NCBI RefSeq assembly: GCF_002213425.1
Contig: NZ_NJGV01000005.1
Coordinates: forward strand, 265,572-329,571
Source: Herbaspirillum aquaticum
Lineage (GTDB): Bacteria; Pseudomonadota; Gammaproteobacteria; Burkholderiales; Burkholderiaceae_D
Reading direction: 5' to 3'
DNA length: 64,000 nt
Shown: piece after piece, positions 43,046 to 50,609 of the stretch
Layout: each line of letters begins with the position of its first letter
Numbering within the stretch: the stretch's first letter is position 1
Notes under the pieces: model-generated
What the model was told of the DNA's origin: nothing
The model's input: only the letters and a program-made list of their open reading frames with translations
Database searches by the model: none
Made by a program: the position numbers and the translations under genes

Positions 43046-43771
43046 ATGGAGGTCTTGCTTTCCGACGCCGGCACGCAGATGCGCAGTTTCATACCGACCA
43101 TCACGCCGTTATCCCTGGAGACCGGCTCGCAGTTGCGGGTATTGACCTGCACGTTCGACCGCGAGGCCTATCACGACGGGCTTTATGCGGCCCTCGGTAT
43201 GGCGCAGCCTGCGCAGATCATGGGTGCGGTGGTCAAACGCAAGGCCGAGTATCTGGCCGGACGCTACCTGTGCCGCCTGCTGTTGCAGGTAGAGGGACAA
43301 GAGGGGCAAGTGGCCATCGGGCCGCAACGCCAGCCGGTCTGGCCTGTGGGCTGGCAGGGATCGATCACGCACAGCGGCAACCGTGTTGTGGTTGCCCTCT
43401 GGCCGGACCGGACCGGCAGGCTCCTGGGGCTGGACCTGGAGCAGTGGATGCCAACTGCCACCGCAAGCACCGTTCAGTCCCGCATCATCCTGCCGGACGA
43501 GCTCGATGGCCTGGCCGCCCACTGGCCCAGTGAGCGCTTGCTGACGCTCGCATTTTCGGCCAAGGAATCCCTCTACAAGGCATTGTTTGCAAAAGTGGGC
43601 CATTTCTTTGATTTTCACTGCGCGCAGTTGTGCGCAGTGGATGACCTGAGCCATCGCTTCACCCTGCGATTGAATCAAGATCTGGGCGAAGACTTGCTGC
43701 AAGGCAAACAATTCACGGGCGGATTTTTTGCTGGCGCCCGGCAGTTGCTTACCTGGATCGCATGCTCTTAG
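43046..43771 (+). CDS. 4'-Phosphopantetheinyl transferase, EntD/Sfp type
   Basis: This 241-residue enzyme moves phosphopantetheine from CoA to the serine of carrier domains, activating the ACPs and PCPs of the megasynthases. The three family blocks are visible: G-S-I-T-H-S-G-N-R-V (about 110), the magnesium-binding G-L-D-L-E-Q (about 132) and F-S-A-K-E-S-L-Y-K-A-L (about 175). This is the EntD-like subgroup. It begins three bases after the NRPS stop codon and so shares its transcript; ATG 43079 is an alternative start. The 264 bases that follow, up to the accessory region, contain no gene and only a short perfect palindrome (43779-43790). Confidence 0.93.
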   Translation: MEVLLSDAGTQMRSFIPTITPLSLETGSQLRVLTCTFDREAYHDGLYAALGMAQPAQIMGAVVKRKAEYLAGRYLCRLLLQVEGQEGQVAIGPQRQPVWPVGWQGSITHSGNRVVVALWPDRTGRLLGLDLEQWMPTATASTVQSRIILPDELDGLAAHWPSERLLTLAFSAKESLYKALFAKVGHFFDFHCAQLCAVDDLSHRFTLRLNQDLGEDLLQGKQFTGGFFAGARQLLTWIACS

Positions 43772-44035
43772 AGCACAGCCGCTGCAGCGGTAGATGCGCA
43801 CCTACCTATCGATGGTGAGTTAGAACGACATTGCTTGGACTGACCATAGCGGTGGGCCTTGCCCTGCTGTAATGGGATTTGTCTGGATATTGTCTGCTGG
43901 ATCCTCCATGAACCCCTTGGTTAAAATGCTCACGCAAGTGTTAGGGGGGAGGGCAGTGAAACGCCTTTGCCCGTTTCGGGGATGAAAGATTAGTCCAACC
44001 CTTGGCTCGAAGACGCCGACATTGAAATCATAAAA

Positions 44036-44416
44036 TCAATCGCTTGGAACAAGATCGGCGGACGTGGAGATTTGCGATACCGTCGACACAAGTTCGTCCG
44101 CGAGCGCTTTTTGGTGAGGTGCGCTGGAGCTAGTCTGAATGCTTAAATCTTTTGAAAGCGCAAACGCAAAAACATGTTTAAAGATTGTGCGGCAATCGGA
44201 ACTGATATGAGTAAAGTCCAATCGGATCGATTTTCCGTTAATCATAAGTTCGAAGTTTGGTCGCTCTTGCGGATTGCTTATTGACCTCGTCACGTCATTG
44301 AATTCATCATAATAACGGAGAGTAGAAGGCAAACTCGGCAAGCAACTGCATAATTCAGAAAGCACGTTTCCACGGTCGTTGAGCCCTCCAAATTCGGGCA
44401 GCTGAAGTTGTTCCAT
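44036..44416 (-). CDS. Small protein translationally coupled to an integrase, function unknown
   Basis: This is a soluble 126-residue protein, acidic at its N-terminus, with no recognised domain. Its ATG (44416) overlaps the integrase stop codon in TGATG, so it is translated together with the recombinase. It contains a short strand-rich middle (F-E-L-M-I-N-G-K-S-I-R-L-D-F-T-H) and a Ser/Thr-rich end. Small genes coupled to tyrosine recombinases often code for accessory factors, but nothing in this sequence shows DNA binding. It has lower GC than the siderophore genes to its left and marks the beginning of the accessory region. Confidence 0.6.
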   Translation of the reverse strand: MEQLQLPEFGGLNDRGNVLSELCSCLPSLPSTLRYYDEFNDVTRSISNPQERPNFELMINGKSIRLDFTHISSDCRTIFKHVFAFALSKDLSIQTSSSAPHQKALADELVSTVSQISTSADLVPSD

Positions 44417-45636
44417 CAACGTCCCTCCGGCAATGATCGTAGGAGAGCAACGCGCTCATCAAATGCGTCATTCCACACAGAAGCAAGCCGATCTTCGAAC
44501 ACCGCTCGTGCATAGCGCGATGGCATGGACGACGTTCTTGACCAACCGAAGAATGTGCGCAGCTTCTGCAGTGCTTCATCCATTGAGTCTCCTTGCCGAA
44601 GCAATTGATGAAGCCGCATTACAGCACTGGTATGACGCAAGTCGTGTGGTGTGACAGATTTTTTGCCTGATCGATCCATCAGCTCTTTCACGGCAGCGGC
44701 CGATAATTGAGCCGATGCATGTGCGAAAACTTTTGTTAGCGCCTCAGTCGATAAAGGCATATTTGACTGGGAATTCAGTAGAAAAGAATGCCTTGGACGC
44801 CCACGATAATTCTGCGTGTAGGTATCTATAATTTTTGCTGTCAATTCGCTAACTGGGATCTGGCGATGTGATGATGAAGTCTTGATGCTCGGCTTGGAAT
44901 AGCGGGGATCCGTGCCGCTTTCCTCGTAAGGGTTTTCTTGAACATTGATCCAGTATCGATTTCGACCTTGCTTAGAGTCGTACATGACCTTGACACCGTC
45001 CACCGGCAGCAACAGAACCTCTCCGCGCCGAAGTCCCTGATGTAGCATCAGTATGAAAGATACATAAACCCTCCAACGAGTCCGAATTCGTGGAAAGGGA
45101 TTTGTCAGAGATTGAGGATCTAGCATTTCATGAAGCGCCTGCACGGTGGTTGCAGGTAAAGACCGGATCGATTCGATAGGTTTGGCTTTACTGACGTGTA
45201 GCTGGCGATAAAGGATAGATAGACGCTGCAGCCGCTCTTCAATACTTCGCATCGTATTATCTGCATGACTTTTCGATACCCATGAGACCACAGAAGAAAC
45301 AAAATCTAAGCCAGTTTGCCAACGTTTTTCGTCAGTACCGGTGGTCTTGGGACGATTGCGAATAGAAACGAACCATGACTCCAGAATGTTGCTCAGTGCG
45401 TGCTCGTCGAGGTTTCCCAAAGCATCATCAAGAGCAGACTGGCCGAGTAGTTGATCCGAATGGCAGTAGAGACTCTCAATGTGGCGGAGTTTCTTAAGAT
45501 GAGTGGACTCGGCAAGCCCGGCCGCGGAAACCGTTGACCACACAGCTGCCCAATATCGAGGGAATCCGAATGAGTCAATTAAAACGGGCCCCCGAAGGTT
45601 GCGGGGCACATTTGTCTTTGAAAGCTGGATGAGCAT
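44416..45636 (-). CDS. Tyrosine recombinase/integrase
   Basis: This is a 406-residue site-specific recombinase. The catalytic domain occupies the last 200 residues: the first Arg lies in H-Q-G-L-R-R-G-E-V, the H-x-x-R box in T-P-H-D-L-R-H-T-S, and the C-terminal block G-W-S-R-T-S-S-M-P-S-R-Y-A-R-A-V-F-E carries the probable nucleophile Tyr. The N-terminal half would be the arm/core-binding SAM-like domain. It is read toward the siderophore locus with a coupled small gene behind it. The neighbourhood has moderate GC, an AT-rich upstream region with direct repeats, and no tRNA, so the element it mobilises and its attachment site are not defined. ATG 45636 is the natural start. Confidence 0.88.
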   Translation of the reverse strand: MLIQLSKTNVPRNLRGPVLIDSFGFPRYWAAVWSTVSAAGLAESTHLKKLRHIESLYCHSDQLLGQSALDDALGNLDEHALSNILESWFVSIRNRPKTTGTDEKRWQTGLDFVSSVVSWVSKSHADNTMRSIEERLQRLSILYRQLHVSKAKPIESIRSLPATTVQALHEMLDPQSLTNPFPRIRTRWRVYVSFILMLHQGLRRGEVLLLPVDGVKVMYDSKQGRNRYWINVQENPYEESGTDPRYSKPSIKTSSSHRQIPVSELTAKIIDTYTQNYRGRPRHSFLLNSQSNMPLSTEALTKVFAHASAQLSAAAVKELMDRSGKKSVTPHDLRHTSAVMRLHQLLRQGDSMDEALQKLRTFFGWSRTSSMPSRYARAVFEDRLASVWNDAFDERVALLRSLPEGR

Positions 45637-45810
45637 CTTGCGTTCCTGTTAGCCGGCAACGCAGAAAAGTACCATTTGTGCTGCAAATTCTCAGTAGCTT
45701 ATAAGAACAACGCAACACTTTTAAAACTACCATCCCTTCGCATAATTTGTATTATGTAAAACATCGTTTGCAAGTCGACTGTATCAAGCAACAATCTGCG
45801 TACGTCCATA

Positions 45811-45849
45811 GTACGAACTTTGTAAATGTTTAAGTACTAACTTTGTAAA
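45811..45849 (+). repeat. Two direct repeats upstream of the integrase gene
   Basis: GTACGAACTTTGTAAA at 45811-45826 is repeated as GTACTAACTTTGTAAA at 45834-45849, with one mismatch and a 23-base period (about two helix turns). They lie in the AT-rich 315-base gap (45637-45951) between the integrase and a regulator gene, which otherwise holds no gene. They could be recombinase arm sites, part of an attachment site, or operators. Confidence 0.6.
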
Positions 45850-45951
45850 ACTGATGCTTCTGCCCCGACTTCCAACAACCGAGGCGTCAGTCAATTTGAG
45901 TGATCAAATTCAAGCCTCTGGCTTTCAAGCAATTGGGTGGTGAACGAAAAA

Positions 45952-46248
45952 TCAGTCCTTCTCGAGCAGTCTTAGCTCTATATTCAGTCCTGACCTCACC
46001 GCTATGGTCCACAGCGTATCTAGGCTCATGCTTGTCAGATCGGTGTTAATGATCTGAGATACGAGTCGCTCTGGAATGTCGAGTTCGCGCGCAGCCTGGG
46101 TTGATGCCCAACCGTTCTTCCGAATACGTTTTATTATTGCCGCGGCTACTTCGATGCGTATTAGCATCACAGCAGCATCATCTGGAGCGAAACCCAAATC
46201 GGAAAACACGTTGCCGCTGCTGATGTGAATAGCGTCGATTTCGGTCAT
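45952..46248 (-). CDS. Helix-turn-helix (XRE/HigA2-like) regulator
   Basis: This 98-residue DNA-binding protein is started at ATG 46248, with GGAGA nine bases upstream; an in-frame GTG at 46263 is less likely. Residues 30-80 make up the helix-turn-helix: W-A-S-T-Q-A-A-R-E-L-D-I-P-E-R-L-V-S-Q-I-I. This pattern is typical of the XRE-like family often annotated as HigA2/antitoxin-type regulators of about 100 residues. It follows the zinc-ribbon protein gene by 19 bases on the same strand, so the two form a small operon. No partner that looks like a RelE/HigB toxin is seen, so it is better read as a regulator than as a proven antitoxin. It may act on the integrase downstream. Confidence 0.75.
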   Translation of the reverse strand: MTEIDAIHISSGNVFSDLGFAPDDAAVMLIRIEVAAAIIKRIRKNGWASTQAARELDIPERLVSQIINTDLTSMSLDTLWTIAVRSGLNIELRLLEKD

Positions 46249-46267
46249 GCCATCAGTCTCCACTTAA

Positions 46268-46678
46268 TTACTGTTCATGATCAGATTTTGGTTTGGCGTA
46301 GCCATGGCCAATATGAGCACTTAACGGCTCATCGCAGTGGTGAATGGTTTCACCAGTTTCAGGATCCACGATGTGCTCATAATATCGATCGGTATCTCGA
46401 TTCATATCCCAAACCTTGTCGACGTACCTGCCTAGTTTCTGGGACATTTCCTGTCCTATACGGAGGTGTCGCCGTAGTTTTCTTTTGCTAGGCATCTTGT
46501 CGTTCTTGGATTTCACCTCGAATGATTCCCGTATTGGACCGATCGTATCGTGAAGGTGCAATTCGATGGTCTTAGCCGGACCTCCACAGGAGCCACAAAC
46601 AACTCCTGGCTCACCGTTGTATTCGGGCGGAAACATTTCGCGGCACGCGGTACAGCGATAGGTCGTTTTATTTTCCAT
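46268..46678 (-). CDS. Zinc-ribbon protein of unknown function
   Basis: This is a 136-residue protein. Its N-terminus has a probable four-cysteine zinc ribbon, Y-R-C-T-A-C...G-V-V-C-G-S-C-G, spaced by 19 residues. The remainder is charged, with a basic helix (K-R-K-L-R-R-H-L-R-I-G-Q) and H/D/E-rich segments near the C-terminus (Y-Y-E-H-I-V-D-P-E-T-G-E-T). ATG 46678 starts it; the helix-turn-helix gene follows 19 bases later. I do not recognise the family. Its position in front of a regulator and just inside an accessory region suggests a mobile-element or stress-associated operon. Confidence 0.65.
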   Translation of the reverse strand: MENKTTYRCTACREMFPPEYNGEPGVVCGSCGGPAKTIELHLHDTIGPIRESFEVKSKNDKMPSKRKLRRHLRIGQEMSQKLGRYVDKVWDMNRDTDRYYEHIVDPETGETIHHCDEPLSAHIGHGYAKPKSDHEQ

Positions 46679-46811
46679 TTTCTACTCTATGAAGTAGAGC
46701 TGCCCCTGCCGCGTCTCGGCATCGTTCTGGCACAGCTACAGCTTCTTTCCCATTAAAAGCCTCAATATCAGAAATGGCAAATTTGCATTCTCCTACACCG
46801 CGTCACCTCTA

Positions 46812-46844
46812 GGGGCCATGCCGGGATAAAGCCGGAAATGACAC
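46812..46844 (+). repeat. Possible terminal inverted repeat of a Tn4651-family transposon
   Basis: The sequence starts GGGGCCATGCCGGGATAA and continues AGCCGG. It resembles, from memory, the ends of Tn4651/Tn4652-type Tn3-family transposons (GGGG..ATGCCGAGATAAGGC). It is oriented with the interior to the right, toward the TnpT/TnpS genes at 49.4-51.6 kb. No reverse-complement copy was found up to 64,000, so the other end is outside the window or lost. Confidence 0.4.
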
Positions 46845-47542
46845 ACAATCCTGAAAGTGATTAAGGTTGCCCTCTTTATGCCGTGGGAGCATAAAGAAGG
46901 TGCTAAATTGGCTATTTAAAGGGTCGGCCGGGATTCCTGAAATTTTGGCCAAAAAGTCCCTAAGCCATTGATTGAAAAAGCTTTTTCAAGCTATTGGTGA
47001 GGCCTCGTATATTTTCTTTCTGAATCCCCGCGCTGAATCGGTCCCTCCCCCCATAGGGAGTCAGCCAATATAAGGACACATTGCCGAGGCCGAGCTCGGG
47101 CTGGCTATCGTGCGCGAGATGGTGCCCATTCACCGCGCCACGGCGATTTTAGATGCCCCGCCGCAGGCAGTGATCAGAACGGCGGCCAATCCCCCGTCAC
47201 CGGTTGCCATAGTCTGGGCGCAAAATTATCCAGCAGGCACAGCCCCCTTGGGGCGCGTACGGTGCTCCACTTGGGATTTGGTTTCAGCGGTATTGATCGT
47301 CGAATTACGGTCCGTAGCGGGCGTAAATCTCTCTTCGCAATGAACCGTTTCCGCCTAAATGCGCGCGGCCCTATCATGCGGAAAATTTCTCGTTCTTCTC
47401 GGATGCGCTCACGTAGTGGATTCATGGAATTATAGAGTTCCGATTTGCATCATGCTGTTCCTTTGTCGGGCCTAACTTGCAGCATTAGCCCTTGTGCCTG
47501 TTCGCGTAGCCGACCAGCGTATGTGGTGATCTTGCGAAACAA
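46845..47542. other. Gene-poor stretch with a stem-loop, no supported gene
   Basis: There is no gene with a convincing start, ribosome-binding site or family resemblance here. A stem-loop, CTTTATGC paired with GCATAAAG across seven bases, sits at 46874-46896. Short reading frames at 47110-47343 (plus) and 47174-47425 (minus) overlap each other and look random. The stretch may be the subterminal region of a transposon end plus decayed sequence. Confidence 0.5.
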
Positions 47543-48349
47543 TTAGCCTGCACTCTTACGCCGCTTTTCCCAGGTCTCCAGTGCGAACAAGGTAATAGTG
47601 TGTGCAGCATGGATGGCGAGTCGAGCATGACGGGGCTCAATACGATAGGACGTAACGCCAGCACCATGCGCTGAACTGGCGTGGGTACGCAATGCTGCGA
47701 TGCCCTCAACCGTGGCCAGCATACCAGTTAGAATAGTCTGCAGGTCGGTATCGGCAATGGCCGATGGATCGAATCCTAAATGCTTGCGAACCACAGTCCA
47801 AAGTGGTTTCAGATCTTGCTTGGCCGGCAGTTCCAACGAGTTTTCTGCGATAAATACCTTGCAAAAAGACTCCAATATATTGCTCGCAGCCGAAACCGCT
47901 TCACGCGGTTCCGATTGAACGTTCTCCAGCGCCCTAGAAAACTCTTCGTCAATGGCTCGATAGTCGAAAGACTTTAGCAAGGTTTCGAGCGTGCGAGATG
48001 CGGCTGCGCTCATCTGCGCGGCTACGACTTTTCCACCAGTTACATAACGTAGTTTGCATTGCGCCAGGATCGCTTCAATTTTCTTTGCATCCGAACCATC
48101 ATTCCAGGTTCCAATTGGCTGCTCCATATAGTTCTCGATCAGCCGCCCGAGCACTGCTAACGGATCGACGGAGTGGTCCTTGTTTGTACGACGGAGCCAT
48201 TCAAGGGCTTTTACGTGCTTACTTCCATCGGGCGGCTCTCCTGGCGCGTCGGCGTATGCGAAAAGACTGTCGAGAGATGCATGTGTCTCTCTGGCCGTAC
48301 AGGTATCTGCTACTACCGAAATTACTGGTGACGGAATAAGCTGCCTCAT
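47543..48349 (-). CDS. Abi_C-domain (abortive-infection-like) protein
   Basis: This is a 268-residue soluble protein. The C-terminal third matches the abortive-infection C-terminal domain (Abi_C) as I know it: a run of helices, then L-R-T-H-A-S-S-A-H-G-A-G, then H-A-R-L-A-I-H-A-A-H-T-I-T-L-F-A-L-E-T-W. The R-x6-H spacing is that of the HEPN ribonuclease superfamily to which such domains are related. The N-terminal half (residues 60-130) contains a W-N-D-G-S-D-A-K-K-I-E segment and no recognised domain. ATG 48349 is a reasonable start. It lies between a possible transposon end and a second gene with a HEPN-like motif. A role in phage or plasmid defence is plausible but is based only on family resemblance. 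Confidence 0.65.
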   Translation of the reverse strand: MRQLIPSPVISVVADTCTARETHASLDSLFAYADAPGEPPDGSKHVKALEWLRRTNKDHSVDPLAVLGRLIENYMEQPIGTWNDGSDAKKIEAILAQCKLRYVTGGKVVAAQMSAAASRTLETLLKSFDYRAIDEEFSRALENVQSEPREAVSAASNILESFCKVFIAENSLELPAKQDLKPLWTVVRKHLGFDPSAIADTDLQTILTGMLATVEGIAALRTHASSAHGAGVTSYRIEPRHARLAIHAAHTITLFALETWEKRRKSAG

Positions 48350-48517
48350 TTGGATTCATCCTTTCCATTTTGTTCTTATCTCATAGCTTCCGCTAATCTG
48401 TTCTGACGGGCGATATGACAAGCCTGCGTCTGCAATTTAACCAGATCGAGCCCCTTCCCTGCTAGCTGCCTGCAATCGATGCACGAATACTTTCCCCGAT
48501 TGCTTCTACCTCTTCTC

Positions 48518-49195
48518 TTACTGGCCATTTCTAGCCGATGTAGCGGCATTCGGGGGTACTTGATCTTCGCGTGTGGATGCAACGATCTTCGCAAAGAAGC
48601 TAGTAATATTCTCAAGCTCAGGAAACTGTTTTTCCGAGCTTCTTCCCCACCAATCCCCGCAGTCCCGGTAGAGCATATACAAATAAGAGTGGTACTTTTC
48701 GTAGAAATCAGTTAGATCAATTTCCTTGATGCGCTGATACGTAACGTGGCCATTCACCTTGTTCCTCATTTGGCGAAACTTCTCTGAGAAGTCATCGGGG
48801 ACAGGTGATAGATCTTTATAGGTTTCGATGGAATTTTCCCATATCGGTGCGTAGCCCTTTTCGATCGCTTCTATACGATTTCTTAAGGTTTTCTTTATCG
48901 TTCCCTGGACCAATAGATCGAGAAATTTGTGTTTCTCCATTCCATTTGGTGGACGGATCTCCGTAACATTCAAATCTCGCGCATGGAGAGCTAAAACAAA
49001 TTCGTAGAGATGAAAAATGAAGGCGGCATAAGCGTTATAAGCCCGGTACGCCTGATGCTTCTCGTGGCCAGCAAGTATTAGGCTGCTTGCAATTGAAGCA
49101 AATAGTTCAAATGCATCGTGACAGCGATGGTACTCATGCACAATCGCTAAGCAGTGCTGGCGGTCTGTCTCTTCATCATCTAAATGCATAGGCAC
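48518..49195 (-). CDS. Hypothetical helical protein with a HEPN-like R-x5-H motif
   Basis: This is a 225-residue protein, mostly alpha-helical by eye, with no signal peptide. Around residue 165 it has M-R-N-K-V-N-G-H, an R-x5-H arrangement at the end of a helix that fits the catalytic RX4-6H of HEPN ribonucleases. Upstream helices are long and His-rich (H-C-L-A-I-V-H-E-Y-H-R-C-H). I do not recognise a named family, so the HEPN reading is inference from one motif. It is 168 bases upstream of the Abi_C gene on the same strand, AT-rich relative to the rest of the window, and 218 bases from the TnpT gene. The gap 48350-48517 shows no supported gene. Confidence 0.5.
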   Translation of the reverse strand: MPMHLDDEETDRQHCLAIVHEYHRCHDAFELFASIASSLILAGHEKHQAYRAYNAYAAFIFHLYEFVLALHARDLNVTEIRPPNGMEKHKFLDLLVQGTIKKTLRNRIEAIEKGYAPIWENSIETYKDLSPVPDDFSEKFRQMRNKVNGHVTYQRIKEIDLTDFYEKYHSYLYMLYRDCGDWWGRSSEKQFPELENITSFFAKIVASTREDQVPPNAATSARNGQ

Positions 49196-49348
49196 AATCC
49201 TCAGAGGGCCAGCCGAGATAGGGAAAATTTTCGGATATGAGTAGCAAAGTAACTAGTATCCGATTTTATATTGGCTATTTGAGACCATCTCAAAAATTGT
49301 GAAGTTAGCCTTAGTGTGAGCCGATAAAATCGCTGCCGAAGGCAAGTT

Positions 49349-49365
49349 CGTCCGGTTTTCGGACG
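49349..49365. terminator. Short hairpin downstream of tnpT
   Basis: CGTCCG paired with CGGACG across GTTTT lies 49 bases past the tnpT stop codon on the minus strand, in the 218-base gap before the next gene. It lacks a clear T-run on that strand, so it is at best a weak terminator. Confidence 0.35.
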
Positions 49366-49413
49366 TATTCTCTGTGCTCATTTGGCCTATTTTTACATTA
49401 CCGGGGTAACGCT

Positions 49414-50439
49414 CTATTGATCACCTGTTGTAGCACGCTGCGCGAGTATCTTCTCAATCCACGCCACCTTGTCCCGCTCTACCTGGTTGGCCTTGAGTTC
49501 TGCGGTAGCCAACTGACTGGCCAGCATTTCAATTTGTTTGCCTGCAGCCGCAGCGCTGGCCTTGGCCTCGATGACTGCCTGTTGCGCCATGTCCAATCGT
49601 CGCTCTGCGTCGACTCGTGCCACAGTCAGTTCCTGGAGTTGAGCGGCTTGCTGGTTTCGCTCCGAGCGAACCTGGTGCAATTCAGCGTGTGCTTCCGTCA
49701 GTGCATCGCGAAGCCGTTCTAGTTCGCTCACCTGGTGCGCTAACGTGGCCTCCTGTTGGCCAAGCGTCACTTGCTGGGCATCTTGGCGCCGCTGGCCGGC
49801 GATATTTTCCTGCTCAAGGCGCGAAAGACGTTGCTCGAAAGCCTGCCGCTCCTCGGCGCGCTGGCGCACCGCCGCCTCCTGGAAGTGCTCGAACTGGGTG
49901 CGAGTCTGCGCCAATTGCTGGTTCAAGGCATGAGCCTCGGCGGCACGATCAGTCAGCCGCTGCTGAAGGCCGGCATTCTCAGTCCGGGCGGCCGTGAGCG
50001 CAAGCGCATTGGCCTGCAGATCCTGCTGGCATCTCGCCAAGGTTTGTTGGATCTGAGTGTGGTCTCGGACCAAGGTAGTGTGGACTTGGCGGAGTTGGGC
50101 TTCGGCGGCCAGGGCTGCGTCTCTCTGATTGCGCACGGCCGCCTGGGCCTGCTCGTGTGCCTCGTTGGCCGCCTCCAACTGCCTGGTGACATCATCCTGA
50201 AGCCGCTGGTAGACGCCCTTGACGGCCACCACCAGATCGACTGGCAAGCCTGTGTCGCCGCCGGCAACCACTTCCTGATGTTCGGTCTTCCAGCGCTTGA
50301 GCATCGGGGCGATCGTGCTCTTGCTTCCCGTATCTCCGAGTGCTTCGCGAACCGTGTCGATGGTGGGGGCTTTGCCAGCGGCGGCCAGCTGTGAGGCTGC
50401 TTTGGCGACTTGTGAGTAGAGGATGCCTGCGCGGGCCAT
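49414..50439 (-). CDS. tnpT: Cointegrate resolution protein T, KfrA-like coiled-coil DNA-binding protein
   Basis: This is a 341-residue protein. Residues 1-115 form the KfrA-type DNA-binding N-terminus (S-Q-V-A-K-A-A-S-Q-L-A-A-A-G-K-A-P-T-I-D-T-V-R-E-A-L-G-D-T, with G-S-K-S-T-I-A-P next). The rest is a long coiled coil rich in Q, E, A and R, ending near residue 335. This layout matches TnpT of Tn4651-family transposons, which binds the rst site and helps TnpS resolve cointegrates. It is divergent from tnpS across a 170-base spacer, exactly the arrangement known for that pair. The transposase gene tnpA is not found in the window. ATG 50439 follows from GGAGCTCCAT on the plus strand. Confidence 0.88.
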   Translation of the reverse strand: MARAGILYSQVAKAASQLAAAGKAPTIDTVREALGDTGSKSTIAPMLKRWKTEHQEVVAGGDTGLPVDLVVAVKGVYQRLQDDVTRQLEAANEAHEQAQAAVRNQRDAALAAEAQLRQVHTTLVRDHTQIQQTLARCQQDLQANALALTAARTENAGLQQRLTDRAAEAHALNQQLAQTRTQFEHFQEAAVRQRAEERQAFEQRLSRLEQENIAGQRRQDAQQVTLGQQEATLAHQVSELERLRDALTEAHAELHQVRSERNQQAAQLQELTVARVDAERRLDMAQQAVIEAKASAAAAGKQIEMLASQLATAELKANQVERDKVAWIEKILAQRATTGDQ

Positions 50440-50609
50440 GGGAGCTCCATTGAATAAGATATCATATTACGTTATACGTAATAATACGTTTAAATACAAT
50501 TCAAAATCCGTGAGATAATCTGCTTTATAACTCTCTATAAGGTTGTTTATCGTATGTTATAGTGCTCCATTCTTCGGTTTGACGCCGTGTTTCGGTACAT
50601 GAGCCCAAA
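50440..50609. promoter_or_regulatory. tnpT-tnpS intergenic resolution (rst-like) site with palindromes
   Basis: This AT-rich spacer between divergent tnpT and tnpS contains the perfect palindrome ATTACGT-TAT-ACGTAAT (50466-50482) and an inverted pair CTATAA/TTATAG (50535-50540, 50557-50562). In Tn4651 relatives the recombination core for TnpS and the TnpT binding sites lie in this spacer, together with both promoters. The exact crossover position cannot be told from sequence. Confidence 0.7.

Noticed and set aside
43779..43790. Palindrome CCGCTGCAGCGG after the phosphopantetheinyl transferase gene
   Set aside because: It has no loop or T-run, so it is not a terminator; likely incidental in GC-rich sequence.
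45952..46678. Calling the regulator/zinc-ribbon pair a toxin-antitoxin system
   Set aside because: The partner protein shows no known toxin motif; pair architecture alone is not enough.
47110..47425. Overlapping small frames on both strands
   Set aside because: Neither has a good ribosome-binding site or family resemblance, and they overlap each other.
48376..48615. 79-codon frame with a C-x-x-C segment
   Set aside because: It overlaps the 225-residue gene by nearly 100 bases in another frame and no start signal is seen; possibly a fragment but not supported.
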